Shown: positions 45,002 to 55,559 of the stretch, in pieces
Layout of the letters: each line of letters starts with the position of its first letter
Position numbering within the stretch: the first letter of the stretch is position 1
Source of the DNA: Pseudomonas marginalis
GTDB taxonomy: Bacteria > Pseudomonadota > Gammaproteobacteria > Pseudomonadales > Pseudomonadaceae
Reading direction: 5' to 3'
NCBI RefSeq assembly: GCF_024169655.1
Contig: NZ_JALJWV010000001.1
Coordinates: 5,748,001-5,812,000 of the forward strand
DNA: 64,000 bases
The notes under the pieces: model-generated
What the model was told of the DNA's origin: nothing
The model's input: only the letters and a program-made list of their open reading frames with translations
Database searches by the model: none
Program-made: the position numbers and the translations under genes

Positions 45002-46999
45002 TTAGTCTTCCAGCAGCTCTTCAGCCTGACCCAGGATGTTTTCCAGGGTGAAACCGAACTCTTCGAACAAGGCTGGCGCCGGCGCCGACTCACCGTAGGT
45101 GGTCATGCCGATCACGCGGCCTTCCAGGCCCACGTACTTGTACCAGTAGTCGGCGTGGGCCGCTTCGATGGCGATACGCGCACTGACCTGCAACGGCAAT
45201 ACCGATTGCTTGTAGTCCGCGTCCTGGGCTTCGAACACGCTGGTGCAGGGCATGGACACCACGCGCACGCTACGGCCTTGGGCAGTCAGTTTGTCGTAGG
45301 CCTGAACGGTCAGGCCGACTTCGGAACCGGTGGAGATCAGGATCAGCTCCGGCTCGCCGATGCAGTCCTTGAGCACGTAGCCACCGCGGCTGATGTCGGC
45401 GATCTGCGCGTCGGTGCGCACCTGATGTTGCAGGTTCTGACGCGAGAAGATCAGCGCCGAAGGGCCATCCTTGCGCTCGATCGCGTGTTTCCAGGCCACG
45501 GCGGATTCGACCGCGTCGGCTGGGCGCCAGCAATCCAGGTTCGGCGTGGTACGCAGGCTGGTCAGTTGCTCGACCGGCTGGTGGGTCGGGCCGTCTTCGC
45601 CCAGGCCGATGGAGTCGTGGGTGTACACGTGGATCACGCGTTTCTTCATCAGCGCGGCCATGCGCACGGCGTTGCGCGCGTATTCCATGAACATCAGGAA
45701 GGTCGCGCCGTAAGGCACCAGGCCGCCGTGCAGGGACACGCCGTTCATGATCGCGCTCATGCCGAATTCGCGCACGCCGTAGTACATGTAGTTGCCGCTG
45801 GCGTCTTCGGCGGAAACACCTTTGCAACCTTTCCACAGGGTCAGGTTGGAACCGGCCAGGTCGGCCGAACCGCCGAGGAACTCAGGCAGCAGCGGGCCAA
45901 AGGCGTTCAGGGTGTTCTGGCTGGCTTTACGGCTGGCGATCGTCTCGCCCTTGGCCGCGACTTCGGCGATGTAGGCCGAGGCTTTTTCCGAGAAGTCGGC
46001 AGGCAGGTCACCGGCGAGGCGACGTACCAGCTCATTGGCAAGCTCCGGGAATTCGGCGGAGTAGGCGGCGAAACGCTGGTCCCACTCAGCTTCGGTGGCC
46101 AGGCCTTGTTCCTTGGCATCCCATTCGGCGTAGATGTCGGCCGGGATTTCGAACGGGCCGTAGTTCCACTTCAGCGCTTCACGGGTCAGGGCGATTTCCG
46201 CGTCACCCAGTGGGGCGCCGTGGCAGTCTTCTTTACCTTGCTTGTTCGGCGAGCCGAAACCGATGGTGGTCTTGCAGCAGATCAGGGTCGGCTGCTCGCT
46301 CTTGCGGGCGGTGTCGATGGCGGTCTTGATTTCTTCCGGGTCGTGGCCGTCGACGTTGCGGATCACTTGCCAGTTGTAGGCTTCGAAACGCTTAGGGGTG
46401 TCGTCGGTGAACCAGCCTTCGACTTCGCCGTCGATGGAGATGCCGTTGTCGTCGTAGAAGGCAATCAGCTTGCCCAGGCCCAGGGTGCCGGCCAGGGAGG
46501 CGACCTCGTGGGAAATGCCTTCCATCATGCAGCCATCACCCAGGAATACGTAGGTGTGGTGGTCGACGATGTCGTGGCCGGGGCGGTTGAACTGCGCGCC
46601 CAGGACTTTTTCAGCCAGCGCGAAACCGACGGCGTTGGCCAGGCCTTGGCCCAGGGGACCGGTGGTGGTCTCGACGCCTGGGGTGTAGCCGAATTCCGGG
46701 TGACCCGGAGTGCGGCTGTGCAACTGGCGGAAGTTTTTCAGATCGTCGATGGTGAGATCGTAGCCGGTCAGGTGCAGCAGCGAGTAGATCAGCATCGAGC
46801 CGTGGCCGTTGGACAGCACGAAGCGGTCACGGTCGGCGAACGATGGGTTGCTCGGGTTGTGTTTCAGGTAGTCACGCCAAAGGACCTCGGCGATATCCGC
46901 CATGCCCATCGGGGCACCGGGATGGCCGCTGTTGGCTTTTTGCACGGCATCCATGCTGAGGGCACGAATGGCGTTGGCACGCTCACGACGGCTGGGCAT
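45002..46999 (-). CDS. tktA: Transketolase
   Basis: The 665-residue enzyme starts MPSRRERANAIRALSMDAVQ and has the thiamine diphosphate motif GDGCMMEGISHE, the GHPEFG loop and C-terminal HTHDSIGLGEDGPTHQP. It exchanges two-carbon units between pentose phosphate sugars and supplies erythrose 4-phosphate, the Epd substrate. A strong AGGAGAAC ribosome site precedes the ATG. It is divergent from the SahR-like gene, so the operator between them might affect both. Confidence 0.97.
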   Translation of the reverse strand: MPSRRERANAIRALSMDAVQKANSGHPGAPMGMADIAEVLWRDYLKHNPSNPSFADRDRFVLSNGHGSMLIYSLLHLTGYDLTIDDLKNFRQLHSRTPGHPEFGYTPGVETTTGPLGQGLANAVGFALAEKVLGAQFNRPGHDIVDHHTYVFLGDGCMMEGISHEVASLAGTLGLGKLIAFYDDNGISIDGEVEGWFTDDTPKRFEAYNWQVIRNVDGHDPEEIKTAIDTARKSEQPTLICCKTTIGFGSPNKQGKEDCHGAPLGDAEIALTREALKWNYGPFEIPADIYAEWDAKEQGLATEAEWDQRFAAYSAEFPELANELVRRLAGDLPADFSEKASAYIAEVAAKGETIASRKASQNTLNAFGPLLPEFLGGSADLAGSNLTLWKGCKGVSAEDASGNYMYYGVREFGMSAIMNGVSLHGGLVPYGATFLMFMEYARNAVRMAALMKKRVIHVYTHDSIGLGEDGPTHQPVEQLTSLRTTPNLDCWRPADAVESAVAWKHAIERKDGPSALIFSRQNLQHQVRTDAQIADISRGGYVLKDCIGEPELILISTGSEVGLTVQAYDKLTAQGRSVRVVSMPCTSVFEAQDADYKQSVLPLQVSARIAIEAAHADYWYKYVGLEGRVIGMTTYGESAPAPALFEEFGFTLENILGQAEELLED

Positions 47000-47193
47000 C
47001 GCTGTTCTCCTGAGGGTTGAATAAAAGAAACGGAAAAAAGGACCGGCATTTTCCCTCAGCCACCGCCTGCGGGCAATGACAGATAGTCACTTGAGGGTGT
47101 TTTTCCTGCGGTTTGCCCGGCAATCGCCTGCAGAACTCGGCCGCCACTTCGTCTAAGGGGGATAGCGCTCGCTTATAACCGCCACTTATCGAG

Positions 47194-47217
47194 CAATATC
47201 AAAACTTTTTGATATTG
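47194..47217. promoter_or_regulatory. SahR-type operator (perfect 11-bp inverted repeat)
   Basis: CAATATCAAAA and TTTTGATATTG are perfect inverted arms with a 2-bp CT spacer, 41 bases upstream of the ArsR-methyltransferase gene. The symmetry and position point to autoregulation by that protein. From memory an ATCAA/TTGAT palindrome agrees with the SahR motif of Proteobacteria; binding is not shown here. Confidence 0.75.
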
Positions 47218-47258
47218 CCCTTGCGATGATTTCCACCCATCACTAGACTGCTGGCCTT

Positions 47259-48254
47259 ATGAACCTACCCATGCCCTCCCTGCGTCCCGACGATGGCGAT
47301 GAACTGGCTGCCTTATGCAAGGCCGCTGGCGATCCGTTGCGCCTGAACGTACTGCGGGCGCTGGCCAACGACTCCTTCGGCGTGCTGGAACTGGCGCAGA
47401 TCTTCGCCATTGGCCAGTCGGGCATGAGCCATCACTTGAAGGTCCTGGCCCAGGCCGACCTGGTGGCCACCCGTCGCGAAGGCAATGCAATTTTTTACCG
47501 CCGCGCCCTGCCCCATACCGAGCTGCTCGGCGGCAAGCTGCACAGCGCGCTGCTGGAAGAAGTGGACAACTTGAGTCTGCCCAGCGACGTACAGTCGCGC
47601 ATCGGCCAGGTGCATGGGCAGCGCGCAGCGGCCAGCCAGGACTTTTTCTCACGGGTTGCCGAAAAGTTTCGCGCCCAGCAGGACCTGATCGCCGGTTTGC
47701 CCCAATATCGCGAAAGTGTACTGGCGCTGCTGGACAAGCTGAGCTTCAGTCATGAAGCGACCGCCCTGGAAGTCGGGCCAGGGGATGGCGGCTTTTTGCC
47801 GGAACTGGCGCGCCGTTTTCAACAGGTCACGGCGCTGGACAACAGCCCGGCGATGCTCGAACTGGCGCGCCAGTTGTGCGAGCGCGAGGCCCTGGGCAAC
47901 GTCAGCCTGCAGTTGGCCGACGCCCTGAATGACACCAGCCTGCGGGCCGATTGCGTGGTGCTGAACATGGTCCTGCACCATTTCGCGGCCCCCGCCGACG
48001 CCCTCAAGCAGATGGCGAATTTGCTGCAACCCGGCGGTAGCCTGCTGGTTACAGATTTATGCAGCCACAACCAGAATTGGGCCAGGGAGGCCTGCGGTGA
48101 TCTCTGGTTGGGTTTTGAACAGGACGATCTGGCCCGTTGGGCCACCGCTGCGGGACTCGTTCCCGGGGAAAGCCTCTATGTAGGTTTACGTAATGGTTTC
48201 CAGATCCAGGTCCGCCATTTTCAGCGACCGGCTGGCGACACTCACCATCGGTAA
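47259..48254 (+). CDS. ArsR-type regulator fused to a SAM methyltransferase-like domain (SahR-like)
   Basis: The 331-residue protein has an N-terminal ArsR winged helix (LAALCKAAGDPLRLNVLRAL, then GQSGMSHHLKVLAQADLV) and a C-terminal Rossmann methyltransferase domain from about residue 140, with motif I LEVGPGDGGFLPELA and VVLNMVLHHFAAP. It precedes metK by 19 bases. This pairing suggests a repressor that senses S-adenosylhomocysteine or SAM, as described for SahR regulators of the methionine cycle. Metal-binding cysteines of arsenic sensors are absent. Whether the methyltransferase domain is catalytic is unknown. Confidence 0.87.
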   Translation: MNLPMPSLRPDDGDELAALCKAAGDPLRLNVLRALANDSFGVLELAQIFAIGQSGMSHHLKVLAQADLVATRREGNAIFYRRALPHTELLGGKLHSALLEEVDNLSLPSDVQSRIGQVHGQRAAASQDFFSRVAEKFRAQQDLIAGLPQYRESVLALLDKLSFSHEATALEVGPGDGGFLPELARRFQQVTALDNSPAMLELARQLCEREALGNVSLQLADALNDTSLRADCVVLNMVLHHFAAPADALKQMANLLQPGGSLLVTDLCSHNQNWAREACGDLWLGFEQDDLARWATAAGLVPGESLYVGLRNGFQIQVRHFQRPAGDTHHR

Positions 48255-48273
48255 ATATCAGGAAAACATCGAG

Positions 48274-49464
<1,191 letters not shown>

Positions 49465-49481
49465 TCGCTTGCGGTAGCCAC

Positions 49482-49514
49482 AGCCCTGCCGGGTTCGCCC
49501 GGTGGGGCTTTTTA
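49482..49514 (+). terminator. Rho-independent terminator after metK
   Basis: AGCCCTGCCGGG and CCCGGTGGGGCT pair (with G-U pairs) around TTCG and are followed by TTTTTATT. Confidence 0.9.
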
Positions 49515-49683
49515 TTGCCGCGTGATTCGCGTCGTTCTTCAGATTTTTTGGATCCAAACCTTGCAGGCCAAATAATGGCCCACTAGAATCCGCGCCCTCC
49601 CGGGCCCTCCACCTAATTCTGGATATTGCACTGCGCCAGCCCGGGACTCATCAACGCGCAGGCAATCGAACATTGAGGTTTTC

Positions 49684-50034
49684 ATGCGCATTTCCACGCT
49701 CGCCCCTACCGCCCTGCTGCTCAGCCTGTTCGCCCTGCCGGTAAATGCCGCCGACCTGAGCGCTCTGAGTGGCGCACTGAGCTCCCAACTCGGTGGCGGT
49801 AACTCCGGCGACTGCCAACAGCAAGCCAAAGACCTGCAAACCAAGATCGATGCGGCCAATGCCAAAAACGACACCTTGAAAGTGAAGGCCTTCGAAGCCG
49901 CCCTGGAGCAGGTCAACAAAGGCTGTAACAAACTCGCCGAGTCCCAGGCCAACGTTGATGCCAAGCAGCAAAAGCAGCAGGCCAAGACAGAAAACAACGA
50001 TGCCGTGAAAGCCTTGGGTGGTTTGTTCAAGTAA
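49684..50034 (+). CDS. DUF1090-like small periplasmic protein
   Basis: A 116-residue protein with a signal peptide ending PVNAAD. The mature part is helical with two cysteines in the pattern C-x5-DLQTKIDAANAKNDTLK-x-ALEQVNKGC, similar to the DUF1090 protein at 51835. Function unknown. It has its own terminator, and sits upstream of ligB. Confidence 0.78.
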   Translation: MRISTLAPTALLLSLFALPVNAADLSALSGALSSQLGGGNSGDCQQQAKDLQTKIDAANAKNDTLKVKAFEAALEQVNKGCNKLAESQANVDAKQQKQQAKTENNDAVKALGGLFK

Positions 50035-50049
50035 GCAGAAACACCCGGT

Positions 50050-50077
50050 AAAAAGCCCCGACCGGTCGGGGCTTTTT
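50050..50077 (+). terminator. Rho-independent terminator
   Basis: AAAAGCCCCGACC and GGTCGGGGCTTTT form a continuous palindrome followed by further T residues, ending the DUF1090-like transcript. Confidence 0.93.
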
Positions 50078-50133
50078 TGTGGGCGCGAAGATCCCTTAGG
50101 CTGAACGCCCCTTACCGAGCAAGGATGCTCCCG

Positions 50134-51795
50134 ATGCGCCTGCTGATTGTTCTTTTACTCAGTGTTCTAACCGGGCTGGCCAGGGCTGAAGAGTGCCCCG
50201 ATGATGCGCGCGCGCAGATCGGCCCGCTGGCCCGGCAAATCAGTCTCTGGGATGACAACTACCACCGGCTCGGCCATTCGCCCATCAGCGATGAACTCTA
50301 CGACCAGGCCCGCCAACGCCTGGCTCACTGGCACCGGTGCTTTCCCCAACCGGCTGCGCTGGCTGACAAGCCGTTGGCCAGCTCACGAGGCACCTCGCCG
50401 CACCCGGTGGCCCATACGGGCCTGGAAAAATTGCTCGACGAACACGCCGTCGGCGAATGGCTCCGGGCTCGCCAAGACGTCTGGATTCAGCCCAAGGTCG
50501 ATGGTGTCGCCGTGACCCTGGTCTACCGCCAGGGGCGCTTGCGCCAAGTGATCAGTCGGGGCGACGGCCTGCTCGGCCAGGATTGGTCTGCCTCCGCGAA
50601 AAAAATCCCCGGCATCGTCCAGCAACTGCCGGAGCCCATCGACCTTGTGCTGCAAGGTGAGCTTTACTGGCGTCTCGACGACCACGTGCAATCGACGCTC
50701 GGCGGGCTTAATGCGCGCAGCAAGGTGGCCGGCCTGATGAACCGTCGACAATTGAACGACGCCGAGGCGGCCGGGATCGGTCTGTTTGTCTGGGCCTGGC
50801 CCGATGGCCCGGCAGACTTTACCGAACGCCTGGCCACCCTGGCAGGCTGGGGCTTCACCGACAGCCAACGCTACAGCCAACCCATCCAGAACATCACCGA
50901 CGCCGCCCGCTGGCGCACCTACTGGTACAACCACCCACTGCCGTTTGCCAGTGATGGCGTCGTGCTGCACCAGGCCACCCGCGCACCCGCCAAGCGCTGG
51001 CAGGTCAGCGCGCCTTACTGGGCGGTCGCCTGGAAATATCCCGCAGCAAACGCCCTGGCGCTGGTACGCAAGGTGCAGTTCAACATTGGCCGCACCGGGC
51101 GCATCACGCCTGTCCTGGAACTCGAACCGGTGCGGCTGGACGACAGGCAGATCAGCCGCGTCAGCACCGGCTCCCTGCAACGCTGGAAAACATTGGATAT
51201 CCGCCCCGGCGACCAGGTTTCCATCAGCCTCGCCGGCCAGGTCATTCCGCGATTGGACGAGGTGGTCCTGCGCAACGAGACCAGAGTCGACATCCAAGTC
51301 CCCAACGCCCGGGACTTTCACGCCCTGAGTTGCTGGCAACTGGACCCCGGCTGTGAAGAACAGTTGCTGGCCCGCCTGACCTGGTTGAGCGGCAACCAGG
51401 GCCTGGGCCTGCCGCATATGGGCCGGGAGACGTGGAACGTATTGATCCAGGCCGGTCTAATCGCAGGCTTCCTCGATTGGTTGACCCTGGATGCGGCAGA
51501 GCTTGCTAACATTGAAGGCTTCGGCGATCGCAGCCGTGCGCGGGTGCTCGACAGTATTCGCAGCGCACGGCAACGGCCTTTTGCTCAATGGCTCAAAGCC
51601 CTGGGCGTGCCACCCGCGGCACGCAATAACCTGGAAGGCGACTGGCAGGCGCTGGTTGCCAAGGACACCCAAGCCTGGCTGGCCCTGGATGGCATCGGCC
51701 CGGGACGCGCGGCGCAACTGAGCGCTTTTTTTCGCGACCCGCAGATCCAGGCTTTGGCTGAGACACTACGCGTGGCTGGGATTGACGGGTTTTGA
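50134..51795 (+). CDS. ligB: NAD-dependent DNA ligase LigB
   Basis: The 553-residue protein has the adenylation motif QPKVDGVAVTL (lysine nucleophile near residue 120), an OB-fold region containing RTGRITPVLELEPV, and helix-hairpin-helix repeats at the C-terminus, but lacks the BRCT domain and zinc finger of LigA. The first 20 residues (MRLLIVLLLSVLTGLARAEE) look like a signal peptide, as in E. coli LigB. The ATG at 50134 is preferred because AAGGA lies 8 bases before it; an ATG at 50125 is also in frame. LigB seals nicks in vitro; its cellular role is unclear. Confidence 0.9.
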   Translation: MRLLIVLLLSVLTGLARAEECPDDARAQIGPLARQISLWDDNYHRLGHSPISDELYDQARQRLAHWHRCFPQPAALADKPLASSRGTSPHPVAHTGLEKLLDEHAVGEWLRARQDVWIQPKVDGVAVTLVYRQGRLRQVISRGDGLLGQDWSASAKKIPGIVQQLPEPIDLVLQGELYWRLDDHVQSTLGGLNARSKVAGLMNRRQLNDAEAAGIGLFVWAWPDGPADFTERLATLAGWGFTDSQRYSQPIQNITDAARWRTYWYNHPLPFASDGVVLHQATRAPAKRWQVSAPYWAVAWKYPAANALALVRKVQFNIGRTGRITPVLELEPVRLDDRQISRVSTGSLQRWKTLDIRPGDQVSISLAGQVIPRLDEVVLRNETRVDIQVPNARDFHALSCWQLDPGCEEQLLARLTWLSGNQGLGLPHMGRETWNVLIQAGLIAGFLDWLTLDAAELANIEGFGDRSRARVLDSIRSARQRPFAQWLKALGVPPAARNNLEGDWQALVAKDTQAWLALDGIGPGRAAQLSAFFRDPQIQALAETLRVAGIDGF

Positions 51796-51834
51796 ACCTG
51801 ACCCGGCCACTAGATTGCGACTTTGGAGCTCCCT

Positions 51835-52230
51835 ATGAAATTTTTAGCCCCTTTTGCCCTGCTGACCGTCGCATGTTTCATGGCGACGCCGCTGCTGGCA
51901 GCCGAAGAAGCAACCCCACTGACCGGCTGCGCCGCCAAGCGCCAGGCCATCAGCACCCAGATCGAACAGGCCAAGGCCCATGGCGACAGTGCACAACAGG
52001 CCGGCCTGGAAAAAGCCCTAAGTGAAGTCACGACCAACTGCACCGACGCCGCCTTGAAAAAGGAGCGCGAAAACAAGGTACTCGACGCCAAGCACGACGT
52101 CAGCCGCCGTCAGGCCGACCTCGACAAGGCGATGAAAAAGGGCGACGCGGACAAGATCAACAAACGTAAGGACAAACTGGCCGAGTCGCGCAAAGCACTG
52201 CAGGATGCGGTGGAAGAACTCGACCAGTAA
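51835..52230 (+). CDS. DUF1090 (YqjC-like) periplasmic protein
   Basis: The 131-residue protein has a signal peptide (MKFLAPFALLTVACFMATPL, cleaved near LLAAEE) and the DUF1090 pattern: GCAAKRQAISTQIEQAKAHG, then CTDAALKKERENKV and a charged coiled-coil-like tail. It resembles E. coli YqjC. It is a paralogue of the protein at 49684, so ligB is flanked by two relatives. Function unknown. Confidence 0.85.
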   Translation: MKFLAPFALLTVACFMATPLLAAEEATPLTGCAAKRQAISTQIEQAKAHGDSAQQAGLEKALSEVTTNCTDAALKKERENKVLDAKHDVSRRQADLDKAMKKGDADKINKRKDKLAESRKALQDAVEELDQ

Positions 52231-52235
52231 ACCGG

Positions 52236-52685
52236 TCAGTGGTCCCGGAACTGCTTATGGCAGGCGCTGCAGGCATCTTCGACTTTCTGCACCGCAGGCG
52301 TAAGGTTACTGGCCTTGTAGGGCTGCACCTGACTTGCGATCACCAATTCACCGGTGGCCGCTTCGAGGTCGCGGGCCAGTTGCTGGAATTGCGCCTGTTT
52401 TTGCCAGACGTCGTCCTTGGCGCTGGTGTGGTCTTCCTCACGCACGCTCGGAAAATGCTTCCACGGCTCACGGGACAACGCATCGAGCTTGACCGCGCCT
52501 TCGGCGAACTTCGCGCCGTCGAACGGGATACGTCCACGCAACATGCCACCCAGGTCTTCGCCGGTCTTGAGCATTTGCTTGAAGATAGCCTTGCGCTGGC
52601 CCAGGGGCGAATTCGGATCAACGCCGCCACAGGCGGACAGCGCCAGGCAGGCGAGCAGTACAACAGTCAGTTTTTTAAAAGTCAT
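52236..52685 (-). CDS. Cytochrome c'-like lipoprotein
   Basis: A 149-residue protein with a lipobox (LACLALSACGG) and a C-terminal heme site CSACHKQFRDH, the C-x2-CH arrangement of cytochromes c'. The body is a four-helix-type sequence (RKAIFKQMLKTGEDLGGMLR). Cytochromes c' bind NO or act in electron transfer. Being a lipoprotein it should be anchored to a membrane facing the periplasm. Convergent with the DUF1090 gene five bases away. Confidence 0.87.
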   Translation of the reverse strand: MTFKKLTVVLLACLALSACGGVDPNSPLGQRKAIFKQMLKTGEDLGGMLRGRIPFDGAKFAEGAVKLDALSREPWKHFPSVREEDHTSAKDDVWQKQAQFQQLARDLEAATGELVIASQVQPYKASNLTPAVQKVEDACSACHKQFRDH

Positions 52686-52815
52686 GGTGGCTTCGAGGTC
52701 ACGGGAAAACGGCGGCCAGTATCCTCGCCCCACCCGTAAAGACCAATAGCCCTATTAACGATAAGGGTTGCCCAAACGCGTCGGCGCGCGGGCAATCGCT
52801 TCAGGAATTGCTTGT

Positions 52816-54000
52816 ATGAATATCGCTTTGAAACCCTGGAGCCGCCGTCTGGCGTGGGCTCTACCGATGATCGCAGTGCTGGCCGGCTGCGATGTGGGCA
52901 AGGATGCGCACAAAGATGAAACTATCAAACCCCATGCGGTGGCCACCTATGTGAGCGCTCCGTGGGAAGCGCTGCCGGCGGTGTCCGATAGCGAACTGCT
53001 GGCCGGGTTTGAATCCTGGCGCAGCGCCTGCCAACGCCTCAAGGCCGACCCGGTGTGGGGCGCGACCTGCGCGGCGGCAACTGCAGTGCCAGGGGATGCG
53101 GCGGCGGTTCGCGGTTTTCTCAAGGAGCGCCTGGACGTATTCGGCCTGCGCTCGGCCGACAACACCCCGAACGGCCTGATCACCGGCTACTACGAGCCGG
53201 TCTACCCCGGCAGCCTGACCGAAACCCCTACCGCCCATGTGCCGGTGTACGGTGTGCCGGACGACCTGATCATCGTCAACCTCGAAAGCATCTACCCGGA
53301 ACTCAAGGGCAAGCGCCTGCGCGGCCGCCTGGAAGGTCGTGTGCTCAAGCCGTATGACGACGCCAGCACGATCAACGGCCAAGGTTCCAGCGCCAAGCCG
53401 ATCGCCTGGCTGACCGACCCGATGGACCTGCAATTCCTGCAGATCCAGGGTTCGGGCCGAATTCAACTGGCAGGCGGGCGCCAACTGCGCATCGGCTACG
53501 GCGACCAGAACGGCTACCCCTACCGCCCTATCGGCCGCTGGCTGGTGGAACAAGGCGAGCTGAAGAAAGAAGACGTGACCATGGGCGCCATCAGCGCCTG
53601 GGCCAAGGCGCATCCGCAGCGCATTCCGGAATTGCTGGCGAGCAACCCCAGCTACGTGTTCTTCAGCGCCCGCCCCGACAGCAACGAAGGCCCACGCGGC
53701 TCGCTGAACGTGCCGCTGACCGCCGGCTACAGCGTAGCGGTGGATCGCAAGGTGATTCCGCTGGGCAGCCTGTTGTGGCTGTCGACCACACGCCCGGATG
53801 GCGCACCGATCGTGCGCCCTGTCGCCGCGCAGGATACCGGCGGCGCAATCACCGGCGAAGTGCGCGCGGACTTGTTCTGGGGCACAGGGGAAGCAGCAGG
53901 CGAACTGGCAGGGAATATGAAGCAACAGGGGCAGATCTGGATGTTGTGGCCCAAGGGCGCCGTATTACCCCAGGTGCCGGATGCCCCAGCCGGCACCTGA
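52816..54000 (+). CDS. mltA: Membrane-bound lytic murein transglycosylase A
   Basis: The 394-residue protein starts MNIALKPWSRRLAWALPMIA, with lipobox LAGC. The MltA barrel has GLITGYYEPVYPGSL near residue 120 and the 3D domain with the catalytic aspartate in AAQDTGGAITGEVRADLFWG. It cleaves peptidoglycan to anhydromuropeptides from the outer membrane. A short palindrome follows its stop codon. Confidence 0.95.
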   Translation: MNIALKPWSRRLAWALPMIAVLAGCDVGKDAHKDETIKPHAVATYVSAPWEALPAVSDSELLAGFESWRSACQRLKADPVWGATCAAATAVPGDAAAVRGFLKERLDVFGLRSADNTPNGLITGYYEPVYPGSLTETPTAHVPVYGVPDDLIIVNLESIYPELKGKRLRGRLEGRVLKPYDDASTINGQGSSAKPIAWLTDPMDLQFLQIQGSGRIQLAGGRQLRIGYGDQNGYPYRPIGRWLVEQGELKKEDVTMGAISAWAKAHPQRIPELLASNPSYVFFSARPDSNEGPRGSLNVPLTAGYSVAVDRKVIPLGSLLWLSTTRPDGAPIVRPVAAQDTGGAITGEVRADLFWGTGEAAGELAGNMKQQGQIWMLWPKGAVLPQVPDAPAGT

Positions 54001-54018
54001 CCGACGCTGATCGACAAT

Positions 54019-54042
54019 GTGGGAGCAAGCCGGCTCCCACAC
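54019..54042. repeat. Compact REP-like hairpin
   Basis: TGTGGGAGCAAGCCGGCTCCCACA pairs with itself as TGTGGGAGC and GCTCCCACA. It lies between convergent mltA and the MAPEG gene. Confidence 0.75.
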
Positions 54043-54053
54043 GGCGACAGGCG

Positions 54054-54440
54054 TTAGATCGAGACGAAGAAGAAACTCGCAATCAGCGCCATGCCCACCG
54101 CCCACACCAGCGAGCGCAGGATGGCCCAGTCCGCCAGGTAACAGATGATGTACAGCAGGCGACTGGTGATAAACAACACCGCGAGGACATTGATCGTGAC
54201 CAGTTCGGCGTTGCCCGCCAGGTGCGCGATGATCACGGCGGCAGCAAACGCCGGGGTCACTTCAAAGCTGTTGAGCTGCGCGTTGTGGGCACGTTTGGCG
54301 AAGCCTTCCAGGGTATCGAGGAAGGCACGCGGGTCATGGTTCTGCCGTGGCCCGAACTTGCCGCCGCTGAATTTGGCCACACCTGTACACAGGTAGGGCA
54401 GAAAGATTGCGATCAATACACACCAGAAAGCGACAGTCAT
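54054..54440 (-). CDS. MAPEG-family membrane protein
   Basis: The 128-residue protein (ATG at 54440) has four hydrophobic helices and the MAPEG pattern KFGPRQNHDPRAFLDTLEG, AFAAAVIIAHLAG and ITSRLLYIICYLADWAILRSL. Bacterial members resemble microsomal glutathione transferase-type proteins; activity is unproven. Single gene. Confidence 0.88.
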   Translation of the reverse strand: MTVAFWCVLIAIFLPYLCTGVAKFSGGKFGPRQNHDPRAFLDTLEGFAKRAHNAQLNSFEVTPAFAAAVIIAHLAGNAELVTINVLAVLFITSRLLYIICYLADWAILRSLVWAVGMALIASFFFVSI

Positions 54441-54600
54441 CACTCATTCCTTTTTTGGTTTTATCAAGACGGCTAGCGTTTTATCACGAACATGCTGGTC
54501 AGCCCGCATCCACAGGCGATGGGCCCAACGGCATGGCCCAAAGCACCAAAGCGTAGCTCATCAATACGCACACCCCGGTCGGCGACGGTAGCGCCTCCGT

Positions 54601-55488
54601 TCACTGATCCTTATTGATCCGCTGCGGATGCCTCGGGTCCGCTGTAGCCTTGCCCGGCAGGCTGCTTTCGCTGCGGATCTGCGCGTGGCTGATCAGCGCA
54701 AAGATACAGCTCCCGCCAATGATATTGCCGGCCAGGGTCGGCCCGGCGAATATCAGCCAGAAATCCTTCCATGGCAGTTCACCGGCAAATACCAGGTAAG
54801 ACACTTCCGCCGAACCGACCACGATGTGGGTGAAATCCCCCAGCGCCATCAGGTAGGTGATCAGGATGATGATCCAGATCTTGGCGCTTTCCATCGACGG
54901 GATCATCCACACCATGGTGGCGATCATCCAGCCGGAAACGATGCCCTTGGCGAACATCTGACCGGGGTCGTTTTCCATGACTTTGCGTCCAATTTCAAGG
55001 AAGGCCAGGTCGGTCTTGGTATCGAAGATCGGCAGGTGCAGCATCACATAGGCCACCAGCAAAGTGCCGCACAGGTTACCCACCAGCACCACCGTCCACA
55101 GCCGCAACAGGCGCCCGGCGTTATTCAGGGTCGGTTTGCTCATCACCGGCAGCACTGCGGTCAGGGTGTTTTCAGTGAACAACTGCTGGCGCGCGAGAAT
55201 CACCGCCAAAAAGCCCGCGCAATAGCCGAAGCTAGCGATGACTTTGAACCCTTCACCGTCCGGCAGGCGCGAGTTGAGCAGGCCCATGCCCATCAGTGAC
55301 AGGCCCATAGTCAGGCCCGCCGCCAGCGCCGACCACCACAATGCCGCCACCGTGCGCTCCAGTTCCTGATCGCCCTGGGTGCGGATGATTTCATGCAGCA
55401 CAGCCGCACGGGGCGGCTGGTTCTTGTCGACGTCGTGCTGCTCTTCCTTCGACAGGTTGGGGGTTTTGCCGTCGTCGTTCGTGTCCAT
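54601..55488 (-). CDS. Formate/nitrite transporter-family (YfdC-like) channel
   Basis: A 295-residue membrane protein with six predicted helices, a charged 30-residue N-terminal arm (MDTNDDGKTPNLSKEEQHDV) and FNT features such as FTENTLTAVLPVM, VGNLCGTLLVAYV, ALGDFTHIVVGSAE and AGPTLAGNIIGGS. It is close to the YfdC subgroup, whose substrate is unsettled. It lies 70 bases downstream of the ExoU-like gene on the same strand. Confidence 0.88.
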   Translation of the reverse strand: MDTNDDGKTPNLSKEEQHDVDKNQPPRAAVLHEIIRTQGDQELERTVAALWWSALAAGLTMGLSLMGMGLLNSRLPDGEGFKVIASFGYCAGFLAVILARQQLFTENTLTAVLPVMSKPTLNNAGRLLRLWTVVLVGNLCGTLLVAYVMLHLPIFDTKTDLAFLEIGRKVMENDPGQMFAKGIVSGWMIATMVWMIPSMESAKIWIIILITYLMALGDFTHIVVGSAEVSYLVFAGELPWKDFWLIFAGPTLAGNIIGGSCIFALISHAQIRSESSLPGKATADPRHPQRINKDQ

Positions 55489-55559
55489 GATGTTCCAGAG
55501 TCCAAGAGGTGTCTGTAGCTACGACAGGCTGGAGCAATGGCTGTTCAGTGGCGTGGCAA

